Assembly (NCBI GenBank): GCA_942492905.1
Contig: OW818657.1
Span: 1,302,001 to 1,366,000, forward strand
Direction of reading: 5' to 3'
Source of the DNA: CAIZWU01 sp942492905
GTDB lineage: Bacteria; Verrucomicrobiota; Verrucomicrobiia; Verrucomicrobiales; V1-33
Length of the DNA: 64,000 nt
Each line of letters starts with the position of its first letter. The first letter of the stretch is position 1. A program made the translations under genes and the position numbers. The notes beneath the pieces are model-generated. The model searched no databases and was not told the origin of the DNA. It saw only the letters and a program-made list of their open reading frames with translations. This document shows positions 24,668 through 33,335 of the stretch, piece by piece.

Positions 24668-25131
24668 ACGATTTCCGGATTCCATTGGAGGAGCTTGAAG
24701 CTCTCGCCAACGCACCCCGCTCCAAAGCAAGGTCGAACCATTTCGCGATGATTCCCTTGGAATGGATGCGGGAGGCGAACCTTCTTGGGGGATCGGCGTT
24801 GGCAGTGGGGGGCATCCTCTGGTACCGGGTCAAGCTCACCGGTGATCCGGTGACGATCCTGTCAAACAGCCTTGCTGCGACATTGGGAATTACCAAAAAA
24901 GCAAAGCTGAGTGGTTTGAAAGCCCTTGTGGCGGGCGGTCTTGCAAAAGTGACCTACGCTCCCGGTAAAGCCCCCCGCGTAATTATTCTTCCTGTGCCGG
25001 CATCAGCCTTGGGGGAAGGCATTCCCGCTGTTTCCCCTCTCCCTGCATCAGTGCCTGCCGAACTGGCAAAGGGTATCGAATTCACCTCAAACCCCTCCGG
25101 CCTCGATCGGACTACCCCCCATGACAAGTAA
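24664..25131 (+). CDS. Winged-helix DNA-binding protein of the polymerase block
   Basis: A 155-residue protein overlapping the polymerase stop. The pattern IPLEWMREANLLGGSALAVGGILWYRV, then LSNSLAATLGITKKAKLSGLKAL and GLAKVTYAPGKAPRVII fits a winged helix-turn-helix common in phage-like and plasmid elements (L..R.GVSRKAK..AL..LE.AGL...). It may control the operon or act at the replication origin. A Pro/Ser-rich tail overlaps the start of the next gene by 11 bases. Fold fairly sure; role inferred. Confidence 0.7.
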   Translation: MNDFRIPLEELEALANAPRSKARSNHFAMIPLEWMREANLLGGSALAVGGILWYRVKLTGDPVTILSNSLAATLGITKKAKLSGLKALVAGGLAKVTYAPGKAPRVIILPVPASALGEGIPAVSPLPASVPAELAKGIEFTSNPSGLDRTTPHDK

Positions 25132-25351
25132 CGCAAACAACGGCGGGTTGGGTTCCAATCCACACGCCATGGGAGGTCCCGTTGTCAACGCACTCATGCG
25201 GCTGGTAGCCGCGGAAGAGCGGGCTTTGGCCGGACTCACCGATGCCGTCCGCTCCGGTATCAGCGATGACATCCTGCGGCACGCCGCCAATGTCGTTGAA
25301 ATACGCTCCACTGCTTTGGGGCCTGTTATTGCGCCCGGTGAAGGAAAATAA
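25121..25351 (+). CDS. Small hypothetical protein between winged-helix and recombinase genes
   Basis: A 76-residue protein whose ATG lies inside the 3' end of the winged-helix gene (11-base overlap) and whose stop is 11 bases before the recombinase start. The sequence ALMRLVAAEERALAGLTDAV is a strong amphipathic helix; the remainder is short. No family recognised. The tight packing suggests a real, co-translated small protein, perhaps a directionality factor or partner of the recombinase (inference). Confidence 0.55.
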   Translation: MTSNANNGGLGSNPHAMGGPVVNALMRLVAAEERALAGLTDAVRSGISDDILRHAANVVEIRSTALGPVIAPGEGK

Positions 25352-25362
25352 TAATTGTTCCC

Positions 25363-27225
25363 ATGACATCGCCTGCACGGACTCCGGAGATCACCCACAA
25401 AACAGCTGCCGCTATAATTGCAGAGCTCTCCGGATCAACATGCCCAGAACGCCGCCCGAGAGTGCACTGCCTAATCCGTGTTAGTACCGCTGGGCAGGCG
25501 TTGGACGGAAGGGCCGGCCTTGCTAGGCAAAGATTCGTTTGCGAGCAGGTTGTCAAATCCAACAACTTGGAATGTGTCGAAACCCTGGAACTTTGCGATG
25601 TTTCGGGAACAGCGGTTCTCCAAAATCCCCAAATCCAGAGACTCTTGCGCCTGATATCGGAGAAAGAAATAGACGGTATTGTTGCCAGCGACCTTGACCG
25701 CGTCCTGAGACCGGGTGATCCATCTGACTACCAGTTATTCAAATATTTTCAGGATGCCGATGCTACAATCTGGACCAGCGGGGCAAATTACCGGCTTTCT
25801 AACAAAGACGGAATGTTTATGGGCGTGGTACGCAGCGCTGTCGGCGAAATGGAGCGCCGCATAATGTTGGAGCGGGCCGCCGGTGCAAAGGAGGCGAAGC
25901 GCAAGCAGGGACGCAACCCCAACAGCTACGTGACGCTCCCTTTGGGTGTGTCGTATGACAGGAAAGCGGAGAAGTATTTTTACAACGATCAGATTTCAAG
26001 GATTCAGGATCTCTTCCGTTTGTTTGATGAAGGCGAGCGGTGCTACTCGCAACTGGAGCGGATTACCGGCATTCAGAAAACATCGGTCAAGAACCTCCTG
26101 CAGAACCGGCTTTTCATCGGTGAGAGGTGCATCACTGAAAAACGGGGGCCGACTCGTTTGAGCAAAGGGGGGGTGACGTACCGCTCAAAAATCAAACGGG
26201 CGGATTCGGAAATCATTGAGGTCAAAGTCATTGAAACTCCGGCTGTTCCCCTGGAGGTTTTCGAGCGCGTCCAGGCTCACCTCGCGGTAGCGAATTTCAA
26301 CAACCTGAAGAAAACACCGGGCGCAAATGTCAGTCTTGCCTCCGGGATCGCCTTTTGTGGCTACTGTGGACGGCAGCTCTGGCTCCAGACAAAGACCAAC
26401 AAGAACGGAATCAAGCGCAGGTATATGCAGTGCCGGGCCAATACTATTCCCAAACTCGATCGTGTTCCACCTTGTCCCCAGTCCCACCTGCGACAGGATC
26501 AGGCCGACCAAGCCATCTCCGAACTGATCACCGGCATGCTGAATGATCCTAAGATCTTGGGAAGCCTGATTGAGGATGCCCTGACGCGGAATAATCAGAC
26601 GATTGTCCAATACCCCCAGCCCGAGGGAATCGAAGGGAAGCTCACGGAGTTGAGGAAGAAGTCCGAGCGGCTCACCAAAGCCTACCTCGAGGGGGTCATT
26701 CCTGTCGAGGAACTGAAGGAACTCCGGGCCGGTATTCAAAGGGATTCGGATCATCTGACGAGAATTCAGCGGCAAAATCGGGGGCAGCATGAAGTTTCAA
26801 AGATGGAAACGGCCAGGCTGATCGTCAAAGCCGCCAGCAGGTTTTCGGAATGCAGTGACGACCGGTCCCGCAAGGAAGTGATTTTGGAAATCCTGTCGGC
26901 TGTTACCTTCAAAAACAAGGCCATCACGCGGTATACCCTTCAACCGGGTGCACTCTGGGCTGCCGGTGAACGACTTTCCGATGGATTATCCATCACACTC
27001 CGTAAGCCCATTAAAGTGGGCCCGGTTGAGATTCCCGTCGAGGAAGGCTTCAGAAGGTGCCGGAAGTGCGGGGTGATTAAGCCGGACACGGAATTTTACA
27101 GAAGCCTGACCGTTTGCAGCTCGCCGTGCCGCAAGACGGAGGAACGCAGGCGCCATCTTGAACGGGTCCTGAAGCGGAAAGCAGCAAAGGCGAAAGACTC
27201 CCCCGGCAGGCAGGTGGCTCCCTGA
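25363..27225 (+). CDS. Large serine recombinase (integrase type)
   Basis: A 620-residue recombinase. The catalytic resolvase domain at about 34-175 has Ser41 in LIRVSTAGQ, then GLARQR, ASDLDRVLR and GEMERRIMLERAAGAKEAKR leading to the long E-helix. The recombinase domain at about 200-300 has YNDQISRIQDLFRLF and NLLQNRLFIGERC. The zinc ribbon has CGYCGRQL and later CRANT...C, followed by a coiled coil at about 425-475. An unusual extra C-terminal zinc motif CRKCGV...CSSPC ends the protein. Such enzymes integrate and excise elements at att sites. It closes the polymerase block and lies at the right edge of the island. It looks intact. Confidence 0.92.
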   Translation: MTSPARTPEITHKTAAAIIAELSGSTCPERRPRVHCLIRVSTAGQALDGRAGLARQRFVCEQVVKSNNLECVETLELCDVSGTAVLQNPQIQRLLRLISEKEIDGIVASDLDRVLRPGDPSDYQLFKYFQDADATIWTSGANYRLSNKDGMFMGVVRSAVGEMERRIMLERAAGAKEAKRKQGRNPNSYVTLPLGVSYDRKAEKYFYNDQISRIQDLFRLFDEGERCYSQLERITGIQKTSVKNLLQNRLFIGERCITEKRGPTRLSKGGVTYRSKIKRADSEIIEVKVIETPAVPLEVFERVQAHLAVANFNNLKKTPGANVSLASGIAFCGYCGRQLWLQTKTNKNGIKRRYMQCRANTIPKLDRVPPCPQSHLRQDQADQAISELITGMLNDPKILGSLIEDALTRNNQTIVQYPQPEGIEGKLTELRKKSERLTKAYLEGVIPVEELKELRAGIQRDSDHLTRIQRQNRGQHEVSKMETARLIVKAASRFSECSDDRSRKEVILEILSAVTFKNKAITRYTLQPGALWAAGERLSDGLSITLRKPIKVGPVEIPVEEGFRRCRKCGVIKPDTEFYRSLTVCSSPCRKTEERRRHLERVLKRKAAKAKDSPGRQVAP

Positions 27226-27403
27226 TGCTCCTGAGAATCCTCCCTTTGAACCTTTGAAGGCCTCCATCTGAGAATTGCGCAAGCGGGGAGGAATCAGCCC
27301 TGAAGGAGATTGCGCCGCGGTATCGAAGCCACGGGTTCGATTTCTTCCGGAAAGCTGTGATTTTTCGTCACGAAATGCTTCGGCCGGCAGTGTATCAGCA
27401 ACA

Positions 27404-29110
27404 ATGACCGATCCCGACCCCATGGATGACGCTGAATTGCTCCGGCGTTTTGCGGCTGAGCGCAGCGAGGCTTCCTTTGCCGTGCTGGCACGTCGGCATA
27501 CCGGACTGGTCCTGGACACCGCGTTGCGCATCACCGGATCCCGGCCTCTGGCGGAGGAGATAATGCAGACTGTGTTTCTCCAGCTGGCGCGGAAGGCTGC
27601 GGGTGTGGCCAGTTCTCGGGCAGTGACGGCATGGCTGCACCGGGCCGCTGTCCTGGAATCGCGTGCCGTCCTGCGCGCGGAGTCCAGACGCCGCAAATAT
27701 ACCACCGAAGCCGCTGCCATGGCCGCTGTATCCTTCCCGGCTTCACCAGATCCCGACCACCGCATGACGCAGCTGCTGCGCTCCCTGGATGAAGCTCTCG
27801 GGTCTCTACCCGTTGTCGAGCGTGAAGTGCTGCTGCGGCATTACTACGAACGGCAACCCTATCACGAAGCCGGTCAATGGCTGGGCACCTCCGAGGCGGG
27901 CGCGCGCCAGCTGGCGGCGCGGGCACGGAAGCGGCTGGCAGCCTGGTTCCGGCGGCGGCACGGAGTGGAAATTTCCATTCCCGGCATCGGCACGCTGCTG
28001 ACAGGGCATTTTCCACCCGATCCCTGCTCATCCCATGGCCCATTGGCGGAGATTGCAGCCCGCACCGCGGCGGCCGCAGTGGCACCTCCTTTAATCATCA
28101 AACCGGTTATAATTTTGCACTTCTTGTCCGTCATGAAAATCCAGGTCGCTTTGTGTCTTCTGATGGGATTCTTACTGACACTATCACTGGGCATCGGACG
28201 GGAACGGGGGCCGCAAACGGCAGCACCTGTTGCTGATGATGCCATTGGCAATCCCCGCAGGCTTCCTCCGGAAAGCGGCAGGTCCAGACCCGGCCGGGGG
28301 GCAGCAAGGTTGACGGAGGGTTTTGATTTAACCCGGTTTGAAATGGAAATGGCCTCTGTGGCCCGGCTTTCAAAGGACCGCCGGCTGGGATTGAGGGTCC
28401 GGAGCGGAAGTGCAGCGGGATCCACACCCCCTTTTGATCTTTCCTATGGTTCCCAGCTCCAGCTGGCGCGGCTGGTGATGCATCAGCCCATCTCGCAGAT
28501 GCCTGCCCTGCTTGAAGCCTGCAAACGCGGTGATCCCGAAGCCAAAGGGCAGTTTGTTCTTCAGGCCCTGTTTGCCCGCTGGGCGGAGGGTGATCCCGCG
28601 GATGCCAGAACGCACGTGGATGGCCTTCCCCGTAAAGCGCAGGATTATGCGATTCAAGGAATGTGTTCGACCATGCTGAACCGCGACGTCGGGGCCACCG
28701 CCCGGATGGCGCTGAGTCTACCATGCAAAATCAGGGAAGGTCTTTACGACGGATCCCGGCAGGGTTTCATCAATAACATTATTTCGATATGCGCCGCCCA
28801 CAATCCGCAGGCGGCTTTCCAGGCCTGCCTCGACGCGCCTGTGCATCTTGCCGGCGAGGCAGTTGACCGGGTGATGCAGAGTTGGATACAGGAGGATCCG
28901 GATGCTGCCAGTAGCTGGTTCGTTGTCACTTGCGCCTCCCGGGAAATCCCCGGAAAAGGGCGTGTTGAGAGACAGAGCGTGAGAATGCTGAAAAAGTCCC
29001 ATCCCGAGTTGGCGGCGAAGGTGGTGAACAGCCTTCCAGCGGGGGCGCTGCGGGATGCGCTGGCGGGTGAACTGAACGGCACCACGGGTGCCCAGACCGG
29101 TGAAAATTGA
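27404..29110 (+). CDS. ECF-type sigma factor fused to a membrane segment and helical repeat domain
   Basis: About 568 residues from the ATG at 27404 (frame extends to 27275). Sigma region 2 is at about 8-65 (DDAELLRRFAAERSEASFAV, GSRPLAEEIMQTVFLQLARK) and region 4 at about 125-185 (LGSLPVVEREVLLRHYYERQ, SEAGARQLAARARKRLAAW). A hydrophobic segment at about 240-265 (MKIQVALCLLMGFLLTLSL) follows. The C-terminal 290 residues carry helical repeats with WAEGDPADA and SWIQEDPDAASSW, the same motif as in three other proteins of this window. A membrane-held sigma factor sensing through its outer domain is a reasonable model (inference). It overlaps or abuts the next repeat protein. Confidence 0.8.
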   Translation: MTDPDPMDDAELLRRFAAERSEASFAVLARRHTGLVLDTALRITGSRPLAEEIMQTVFLQLARKAAGVASSRAVTAWLHRAAVLESRAVLRAESRRRKYTTEAAAMAAVSFPASPDPDHRMTQLLRSLDEALGSLPVVEREVLLRHYYERQPYHEAGQWLGTSEAGARQLAARARKRLAAWFRRRHGVEISIPGIGTLLTGHFPPDPCSSHGPLAEIAARTAAAAVAPPLIIKPVIILHFLSVMKIQVALCLLMGFLLTLSLGIGRERGPQTAAPVADDAIGNPRRLPPESGRSRPGRGAARLTEGFDLTRFEMEMASVARLSKDRRLGLRVRSGSAAGSTPPFDLSYGSQLQLARLVMHQPISQMPALLEACKRGDPEAKGQFVLQALFARWAEGDPADARTHVDGLPRKAQDYAIQGMCSTMLNRDVGATARMALSLPCKIREGLYDGSRQGFINNIISICAAHNPQAAFQACLDAPVHLAGEAVDRVMQSWIQEDPDAASSWFVVTCASREIPGKGRVERQSVRMLKKSHPELAAKVVNSLPAGALRDALAGELNGTTGAQTGEN

Positions 29111-29121
29111 TTCCCCTCCTT

Positions 29122-30567
29122 ATGAAATGGTATTACTATCTGCTGTTTTTCAGCTTCGGTTCGCTGGGAGCTTGGGCGGTGAACCGCTGGCGCAGTCCCA
29201 TGCCCGACAGGGGCACAGTCAGGAGTAATCCGACAGCAATCCAAGGGAGGGTTTCCCCGGTCATGGGGGCGGAAGCGGGATGGAATGATCTCATGACGAG
29301 GGCCCGGGAAGAATCTCTTTCAAATCTGGAAACGCTCCAAAAACGGGGACCGTCAGCATTTTTCGGCCCATTGGATTCGGTGGAGTGGCATTTGTCCATC
29401 TGGCAGGAGATCGGACGGAAATCAAATGAGGGGGGAATCAGTGAACTGCTGTCTCCAAATAAAGCCGGATTGAAAGCAAAGTCTTCGATCCAAATCATGG
29501 ACTTCTCCGCGTTCCTTTGCTGGGAGCTTGGACATCGGGATCCGGAGACCGCACTGGCTCACCAAACGTGGAATGATAGGCGTAGCGCGATCCTTTCCGC
29601 CTGGGCGGAAAGGGACGGGAAGGCCGCGCTTAAAGCGGCCACTGAGAATTATCAGGGTCTGGACCGCGCCACCAATATTGTGGCCGTGCTTTCCGTCATG
29701 GCCCGAAGCGATCCGGCCGGTGCCATCCGACTTGCGGCTGAGTATCAGCTCGAGAATGAGGATTTGGCGGGCGGCGTTCTCCAGGAAATGGCGGCCAACA
29801 ATCCGCATCAGGCCCTAAGCTTTCTGCTGCAGCCAAAGAATGGATTGAGCCCTGTGCAGACTTCGGAGCTGCTTACGGAGACTGTTGCGGCAGTCGCCGC
29901 CGAATCCGGCAACTTCCCTGGGGAAACGTTGAATATGCTGGCGGATCACCCTGAACTTGCCATCGCCACAGGAAAATCCCTCGGCCAGTGGGCCGCTGCG
30001 GGATCCTCTCTGCCACCTGAGGCGCTGGCGATTTTTGAAAAGCTGCCTCCGGAGGTGTGGGAAGAGTCTCTTGTCGCAGGACTGGGAGTGGCCCTGTACC
30101 GGTCCGACCCGGCGTTGGCGGACAAGGTGCTGTCCCGTTTGCCGGAGGACGCCGCCCAGCGGTCGGTGGAGGCCGCCGTGAATGGCGCAATTAATAGCCA
30201 TGGGCGGGAGAATGCTCCGGATGCGGCCCTGGCCATGAGTATTGCCTCGCGCCTGCCCTATGAGCGGCAATACGAACTATTGGACTCATGGCTCTATTAC
30301 GGGAACTTCTCCGCTCCAGGCGGCGAAGCGTGGGTTTCCAGTGTGACCGATCCCTATTGGCACGACAAACTGTCGGAGAAATTTGCGGCGGAGTTCGAAA
30401 AATCCGATCCTGCGGCCGCCGTGCGCTTGGCGGAAAACATCGGGGACTTGGATCAGCGCGCAGCCGCAGTGTCCTCCGCCCTTGGAGCATGGCGGGCCCG
30501 GGATCCGGCGGCCGCCCAGTCATGGGAGGCGACTCTGATAGACCGCCTTTCCAACCAGGAGCAATAA
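29122..30567 (+). CDS. Membrane-anchored DPxxA helical-repeat protein (partner of the fused sigma factor)
   Basis: About 481 residues from the ATG at 29122; an in-frame TTG at 29107 overlaps the sigma gene stop. The N-terminus MKWYYYLLFFSFGSLGAWAV is a signal anchor. The rest is helical, with units of about 30-35 residues such as AWAERDGKAALKAATE, MARSDPAGAIRLAAEYQ, MAANNPHQALSFLLQ, LYRSDPALADKVLSRLPED and WRARDPAAAQSWEA. The design resembles TPR/HEAT-like scaffolds, probably outside the cytoplasmic membrane. Co-transcription with the sigma fusion suggests a joint envelope-sensing unit (inference). Function not known. Confidence 0.75.
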   Translation: MKWYYYLLFFSFGSLGAWAVNRWRSPMPDRGTVRSNPTAIQGRVSPVMGAEAGWNDLMTRAREESLSNLETLQKRGPSAFFGPLDSVEWHLSIWQEIGRKSNEGGISELLSPNKAGLKAKSSIQIMDFSAFLCWELGHRDPETALAHQTWNDRRSAILSAWAERDGKAALKAATENYQGLDRATNIVAVLSVMARSDPAGAIRLAAEYQLENEDLAGGVLQEMAANNPHQALSFLLQPKNGLSPVQTSELLTETVAAVAAESGNFPGETLNMLADHPELAIATGKSLGQWAAAGSSLPPEALAIFEKLPPEVWEESLVAGLGVALYRSDPALADKVLSRLPEDAAQRSVEAAVNGAINSHGRENAPDAALAMSIASRLPYERQYELLDSWLYYGNFSAPGGEAWVSSVTDPYWHDKLSEKFAAEFEKSDPAAAVRLAENIGDLDQRAAAVSSALGAWRARDPAAAQSWEATLIDRLSNQEQ

Positions 30568-30636
30568 AGCGCGGACGTATCCCGGAGAAATTGCTACAAG
30601 GCGATTGGGTCCCAGTGCCGAGGGGCGCTGATACCA

Positions 30637-31074
30637 TTATTTGGTTGAGCCACCCACAATGGTTACAACTATTTCCCGGGTGTGGGGTGCCCGGCGGTGC
30701 TCGAAGAGGAATATGCCCTGCCATGTTCCCAAAAGCATGCGTCCGGAGGAGACAGGGATAGACTCAGAAGTTCGAGTCAAGGCCATGCGAAGGTGACTGG
30801 CCATATCATCAGGGCCTTCGCAGGTATGGGTGAACCACGGTGCACCGTCCGGAACGAGAAGCTCGAAAAACTCATGAAGATCCCGGCGGGCCGACGGGTC
30901 TGCGTTTTCCATGATCACCAGGCTGCAACTGGTGTGGCGGACGAACACGGTGACAACCCCCTCCGTGATCCCGCTGGATCTGAGGATATCGCCCACCCGG
31001 CCCGTGATCTCGACCGTGCCCTTACCCCGGGTCTCAATCGTAATAGTTTCGTGCTGGATATGGAGGGACTTCAC
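30637..31074 (-). CDS. YjbQ/UPF0047 family protein
   Basis: A 145-residue protein with full UPF0047 pattern: FVRHTSCSLVIMENADPSARRDL at about 45-67, THTCEGPDDMASHLRMAL at about 82-100, and LLGTWQGIFLFEHR at about 114-127. The family is named secondary thiamine-phosphate synthase because E. coli YjbQ has that activity in vitro; the natural role is not settled. It forms trimers. Directly upstream on the same strand lies a truncated second copy, evidence of a tandem duplication. Confidence 0.9.
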   Translation of the reverse strand: MKSLHIQHETITIETRGKGTVEITGRVGDILRSSGITEGVVTVFVRHTSCSLVIMENADPSARRDLHEFFELLVPDGAPWFTHTCEGPDDMASHLRMALTRTSESIPVSSGRMLLGTWQGIFLFEHRRAPHTREIVVTIVGGSTK

Positions 31075-31176
31075 GATGGAACCTGTGATCCCGGATCATG
31101 GAAGACAAGCTCAATTCTGAGCCTCCAAAGCAAGGGCATTTTCGGGAACCTCGTTCGGCCATTCATCCCAAGCCCT

Positions 31177-31506
31177 TCACACCCATTCGTGCGCCGGAGG
31201 GATCCCGTTCGGGGCCATGCGGATGTGACTGGGCATATCGTCAGGGCCTTCGCAGGTATGCTGGAACCACGGGGTGTTTTCGGGAACGAGCCGGTCGAAG
31301 AATTCATGCAGATCATCCCGGGCGGACGGGTCGGCGTTCTCCATGATAACAAGGCTGCAGCTGGTGTGGCGGACGAAGACCGTCAAAACACCCTCCGTGA
31401 TGCCGCTGCTCTTCAGGAAATCCCTGACAGATCCGGTGATCTCGACAGTTCCCTTGCCGCGGGTTTCCATTTTGATGGTTTGGTGCCGGACAAGGAACGA
31501 TTTCAC
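31177..31506 (-). pseudogene. Truncated second YjbQ copy
   Basis: About 109 codons from a GTG at 31506, chosen by alignment of VKSFLVRHQTIK with the start of the intact copy; an ATG at 31536 gives ten more residues. It matches the intact paralogue up to DDMPSHIRMA and then runs out into PNGIPPAHEWV and stop. The C-terminal 40 residues, including the conserved LGTWQGIFLFEHR strand, are missing, and I find no remnant in the other frames down to 31075. Loss of this strand should destroy the active site, so it is probably a pseudogene, although the retained part shows no stop codons. Confidence 0.65.
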
Positions 31507-31611
31507 GACGGAACCTCTGATCTCGAACCGAAACAAGGCAAGCTCAATCCTGGGCTGCCGGCGCGCGCGGCATTGGCGCTGATGCCGCCCCGCTTACCTT
31601 GGAGGTCGTTG

Positions 31612-32166
31612 TTATGGTGATGGATTCCGCTTATCGCCGTGTTGGCCGTGGGCATGGGCTTCGGGAAGAAGCCGGTAAATCGAGACGATCCGGCACCCTT
31701 CCACATGCGGATCATTTCCAAAACTGCGAAGCAGCTCAGCCTGAATATTTTCAATCACCGGCAGGGAGGGGATCAAAGCAGATGGCGAAAGTGCACGATT
31801 GATGTTGCCGATGTCATTTCCCCAGTTGGTTAAAAGAGACACAAAGCAGTCACCGTCGATCAAATCGAATCCGAGGAACCGGTCATCCGCCGGATCATGG
31901 TTTGAAAACTTCACGCCCACGAGGTCCCCAGTTCCGATCTCCTGGTGCTTTGATCGGGCGTAATCGTAATCGGTGATGAAACGGAGCATGAAATCCTCCT
32001 GCACAATATGGTTCCAATCCTCGCCCTGCGGTTCCCCCAGCAGGCTCGGCCTGAGGATGCCATCAATGGATTCAAATTTTTCAAAATCCAGACCCCGCCA
32101 TGCGCAGTAAGCCGTCCATGGGTCGCCATCCTGCGGCGAAAATGACCCGATGATGGTGAATAACAT
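31612..32166 (-). CDS. Hypothetical protein
   Basis: A 184-residue soluble protein beginning MLFTIIGSFSPQDGDPW. Features: CAWRGLDFEKFESIDGIL, many acidic residues, and a central DPADDRFLGFDLIDGDCFVSLLTNW. No family recognised. The C-terminus from about 160 on is His/Arg-rich. It is divergent from hprK with about 140 bases between them, enough for two promoters. Its length and codon composition fit a real gene. Confidence 0.6.
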   Translation of the reverse strand: MLFTIIGSFSPQDGDPWTAYCAWRGLDFEKFESIDGILRPSLLGEPQGEDWNHIVQEDFMLRFITDYDYARSKHQEIGTGDLVGVKFSNHDPADDRFLGFDLIDGDCFVSLLTNWGNDIGNINRALSPSALIPSLPVIENIQAELLRSFGNDPHVEGCRIVSIYRLLPEAHAHGQHGDKRNPSP

Positions 32167-32307
32167 GAGAGTCCTTTTCCTGGAGATGTGACGACGGCCG
32201 GCCGCGGTGGAGGATAACTACCGGCCCCCTGCCAGGAGGGCAAGACAATTGCCGGCGGACTGCTTCCGCCGGTTGCCGAGGCGGGGTGGCCGCGCCAGGA
32301 TGCGCCC

Positions 32308-33267
32308 ATGTCCAAGGTCAAACGAATCAGTCATTTGCTGGTGGGGGATTTTTTCCGCAAGCATGGCACCCATCTGAAGCTGGAATTGATCAGTGAGGAC
32401 GCGGGGCTGAAGCGGAAGATTTTTGAGCCGTCGGTGAACCGGCCGGGACTGGCGCTGGCGGGATTCTATCTCTATTTTGCCTACAAGCGCATTCAGGTGC
32501 TGGGGAATTCGGAATTTGCCTATCTGGGCAGTCTGCCGGAACGCGAGCAGGCGAAGCGTTTTGAAGAGATGTGCGCCTGCGATATTCCGTGTGTGGTGGT
32601 GTGCCGGAACCGCCGGATGCCGGAGTCGCTGCTGCAGTTGGCCAATGCGTCGGGGGTTTCGGTGTTCCGGACCACCATGGATACGATGCGGTTCATCAAT
32701 GCCTGCACCCTGTGGATGGATTGGGAATTTGCCCCGACCACGACAGAGCATGGCTGCATGGTGGATGTGAAAGGAATCGGGGTGCTGATCAAAGGCGAGA
32801 GCGGTTCGGGAAAAAGCGAAGCGGTGCTGGGTTTGCTGGAGCGCGGGGCGGCGCTGGTGGCCGATGACATGGTGCGGCTCCGGGCCCCGGAGGGACGGGA
32901 ACTGGAGGGGACGGCTTCCGAATTGGGGCGCTTCCACATGGAAGTGCGGGGCATCGGGGTGGTGAATGTGCCGCTGCTTTTTGGCGCGGCGTCCATGCGG
33001 GTGCGGAAACGGCTGGATTTGGTGGTGAATCTGAAGCCGCTGAAGGAATTCCCCGACGTGGACCGCCTCGGCATGGTGCAGCAGTATTATAAAGTGATGG
33101 ATATCGATGTTCCGCTGATCGAACTGCCGGTGGGGCCGGGGCGGGATACGGCCCGGCTGGTGGAGGTGGCGGCGCTGGAGCAGAAGCTCCGCAGCTTTGG
33201 CCACCACAGTGCGGTCGAATTCAACAAAAACCTGCTGCGGACGATGGAGGAGCAGAGAATCAGCTAG
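32308..33267 (+). CDS. hprK: HPr kinase/phosphorylase
   Basis: A 319-residue enzyme of usual length. The P-loop GESGSGKS is at 163-170, followed by the acidic DDMVRL and the HPrK signature EVRGIGVVNV at about 212. The N-terminal domain (about 1-130) has the expected His in the region around 140 that approaches the active site. The enzyme phosphorylates and dephosphorylates Ser46 of HPr in response to energy state. The gene for HPr follows after 68 bases on the same strand, so kinase and substrate are co-expressed. Confidence 0.96.
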   Translation: MSKVKRISHLLVGDFFRKHGTHLKLELISEDAGLKRKIFEPSVNRPGLALAGFYLYFAYKRIQVLGNSEFAYLGSLPEREQAKRFEEMCACDIPCVVVCRNRRMPESLLQLANASGVSVFRTTMDTMRFINACTLWMDWEFAPTTTEHGCMVDVKGIGVLIKGESGSGKSEAVLGLLERGAALVADDMVRLRAPEGRELEGTASELGRFHMEVRGIGVVNVPLLFGAASMRVRKRLDLVVNLKPLKEFPDVDRLGMVQQYYKVMDIDVPLIELPVGPGRDTARLVEVAALEQKLRSFGHHSAVEFNKNLLRTMEEQRIS

Positions 33268-33335
33268 GGATTAAATTTTCCGGAAATGCGCCATCTGCCC
33301 TTGCCGCCTGGGTTCCGGCAGCCATTTTTGGCACT

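Noticed and set aside
27320..27350. GGGTTCGATTTC string resembling a tRNA T-loop
   Set aside because: No matching acceptor stem, anticodon arm or CCA-compatible end around it.
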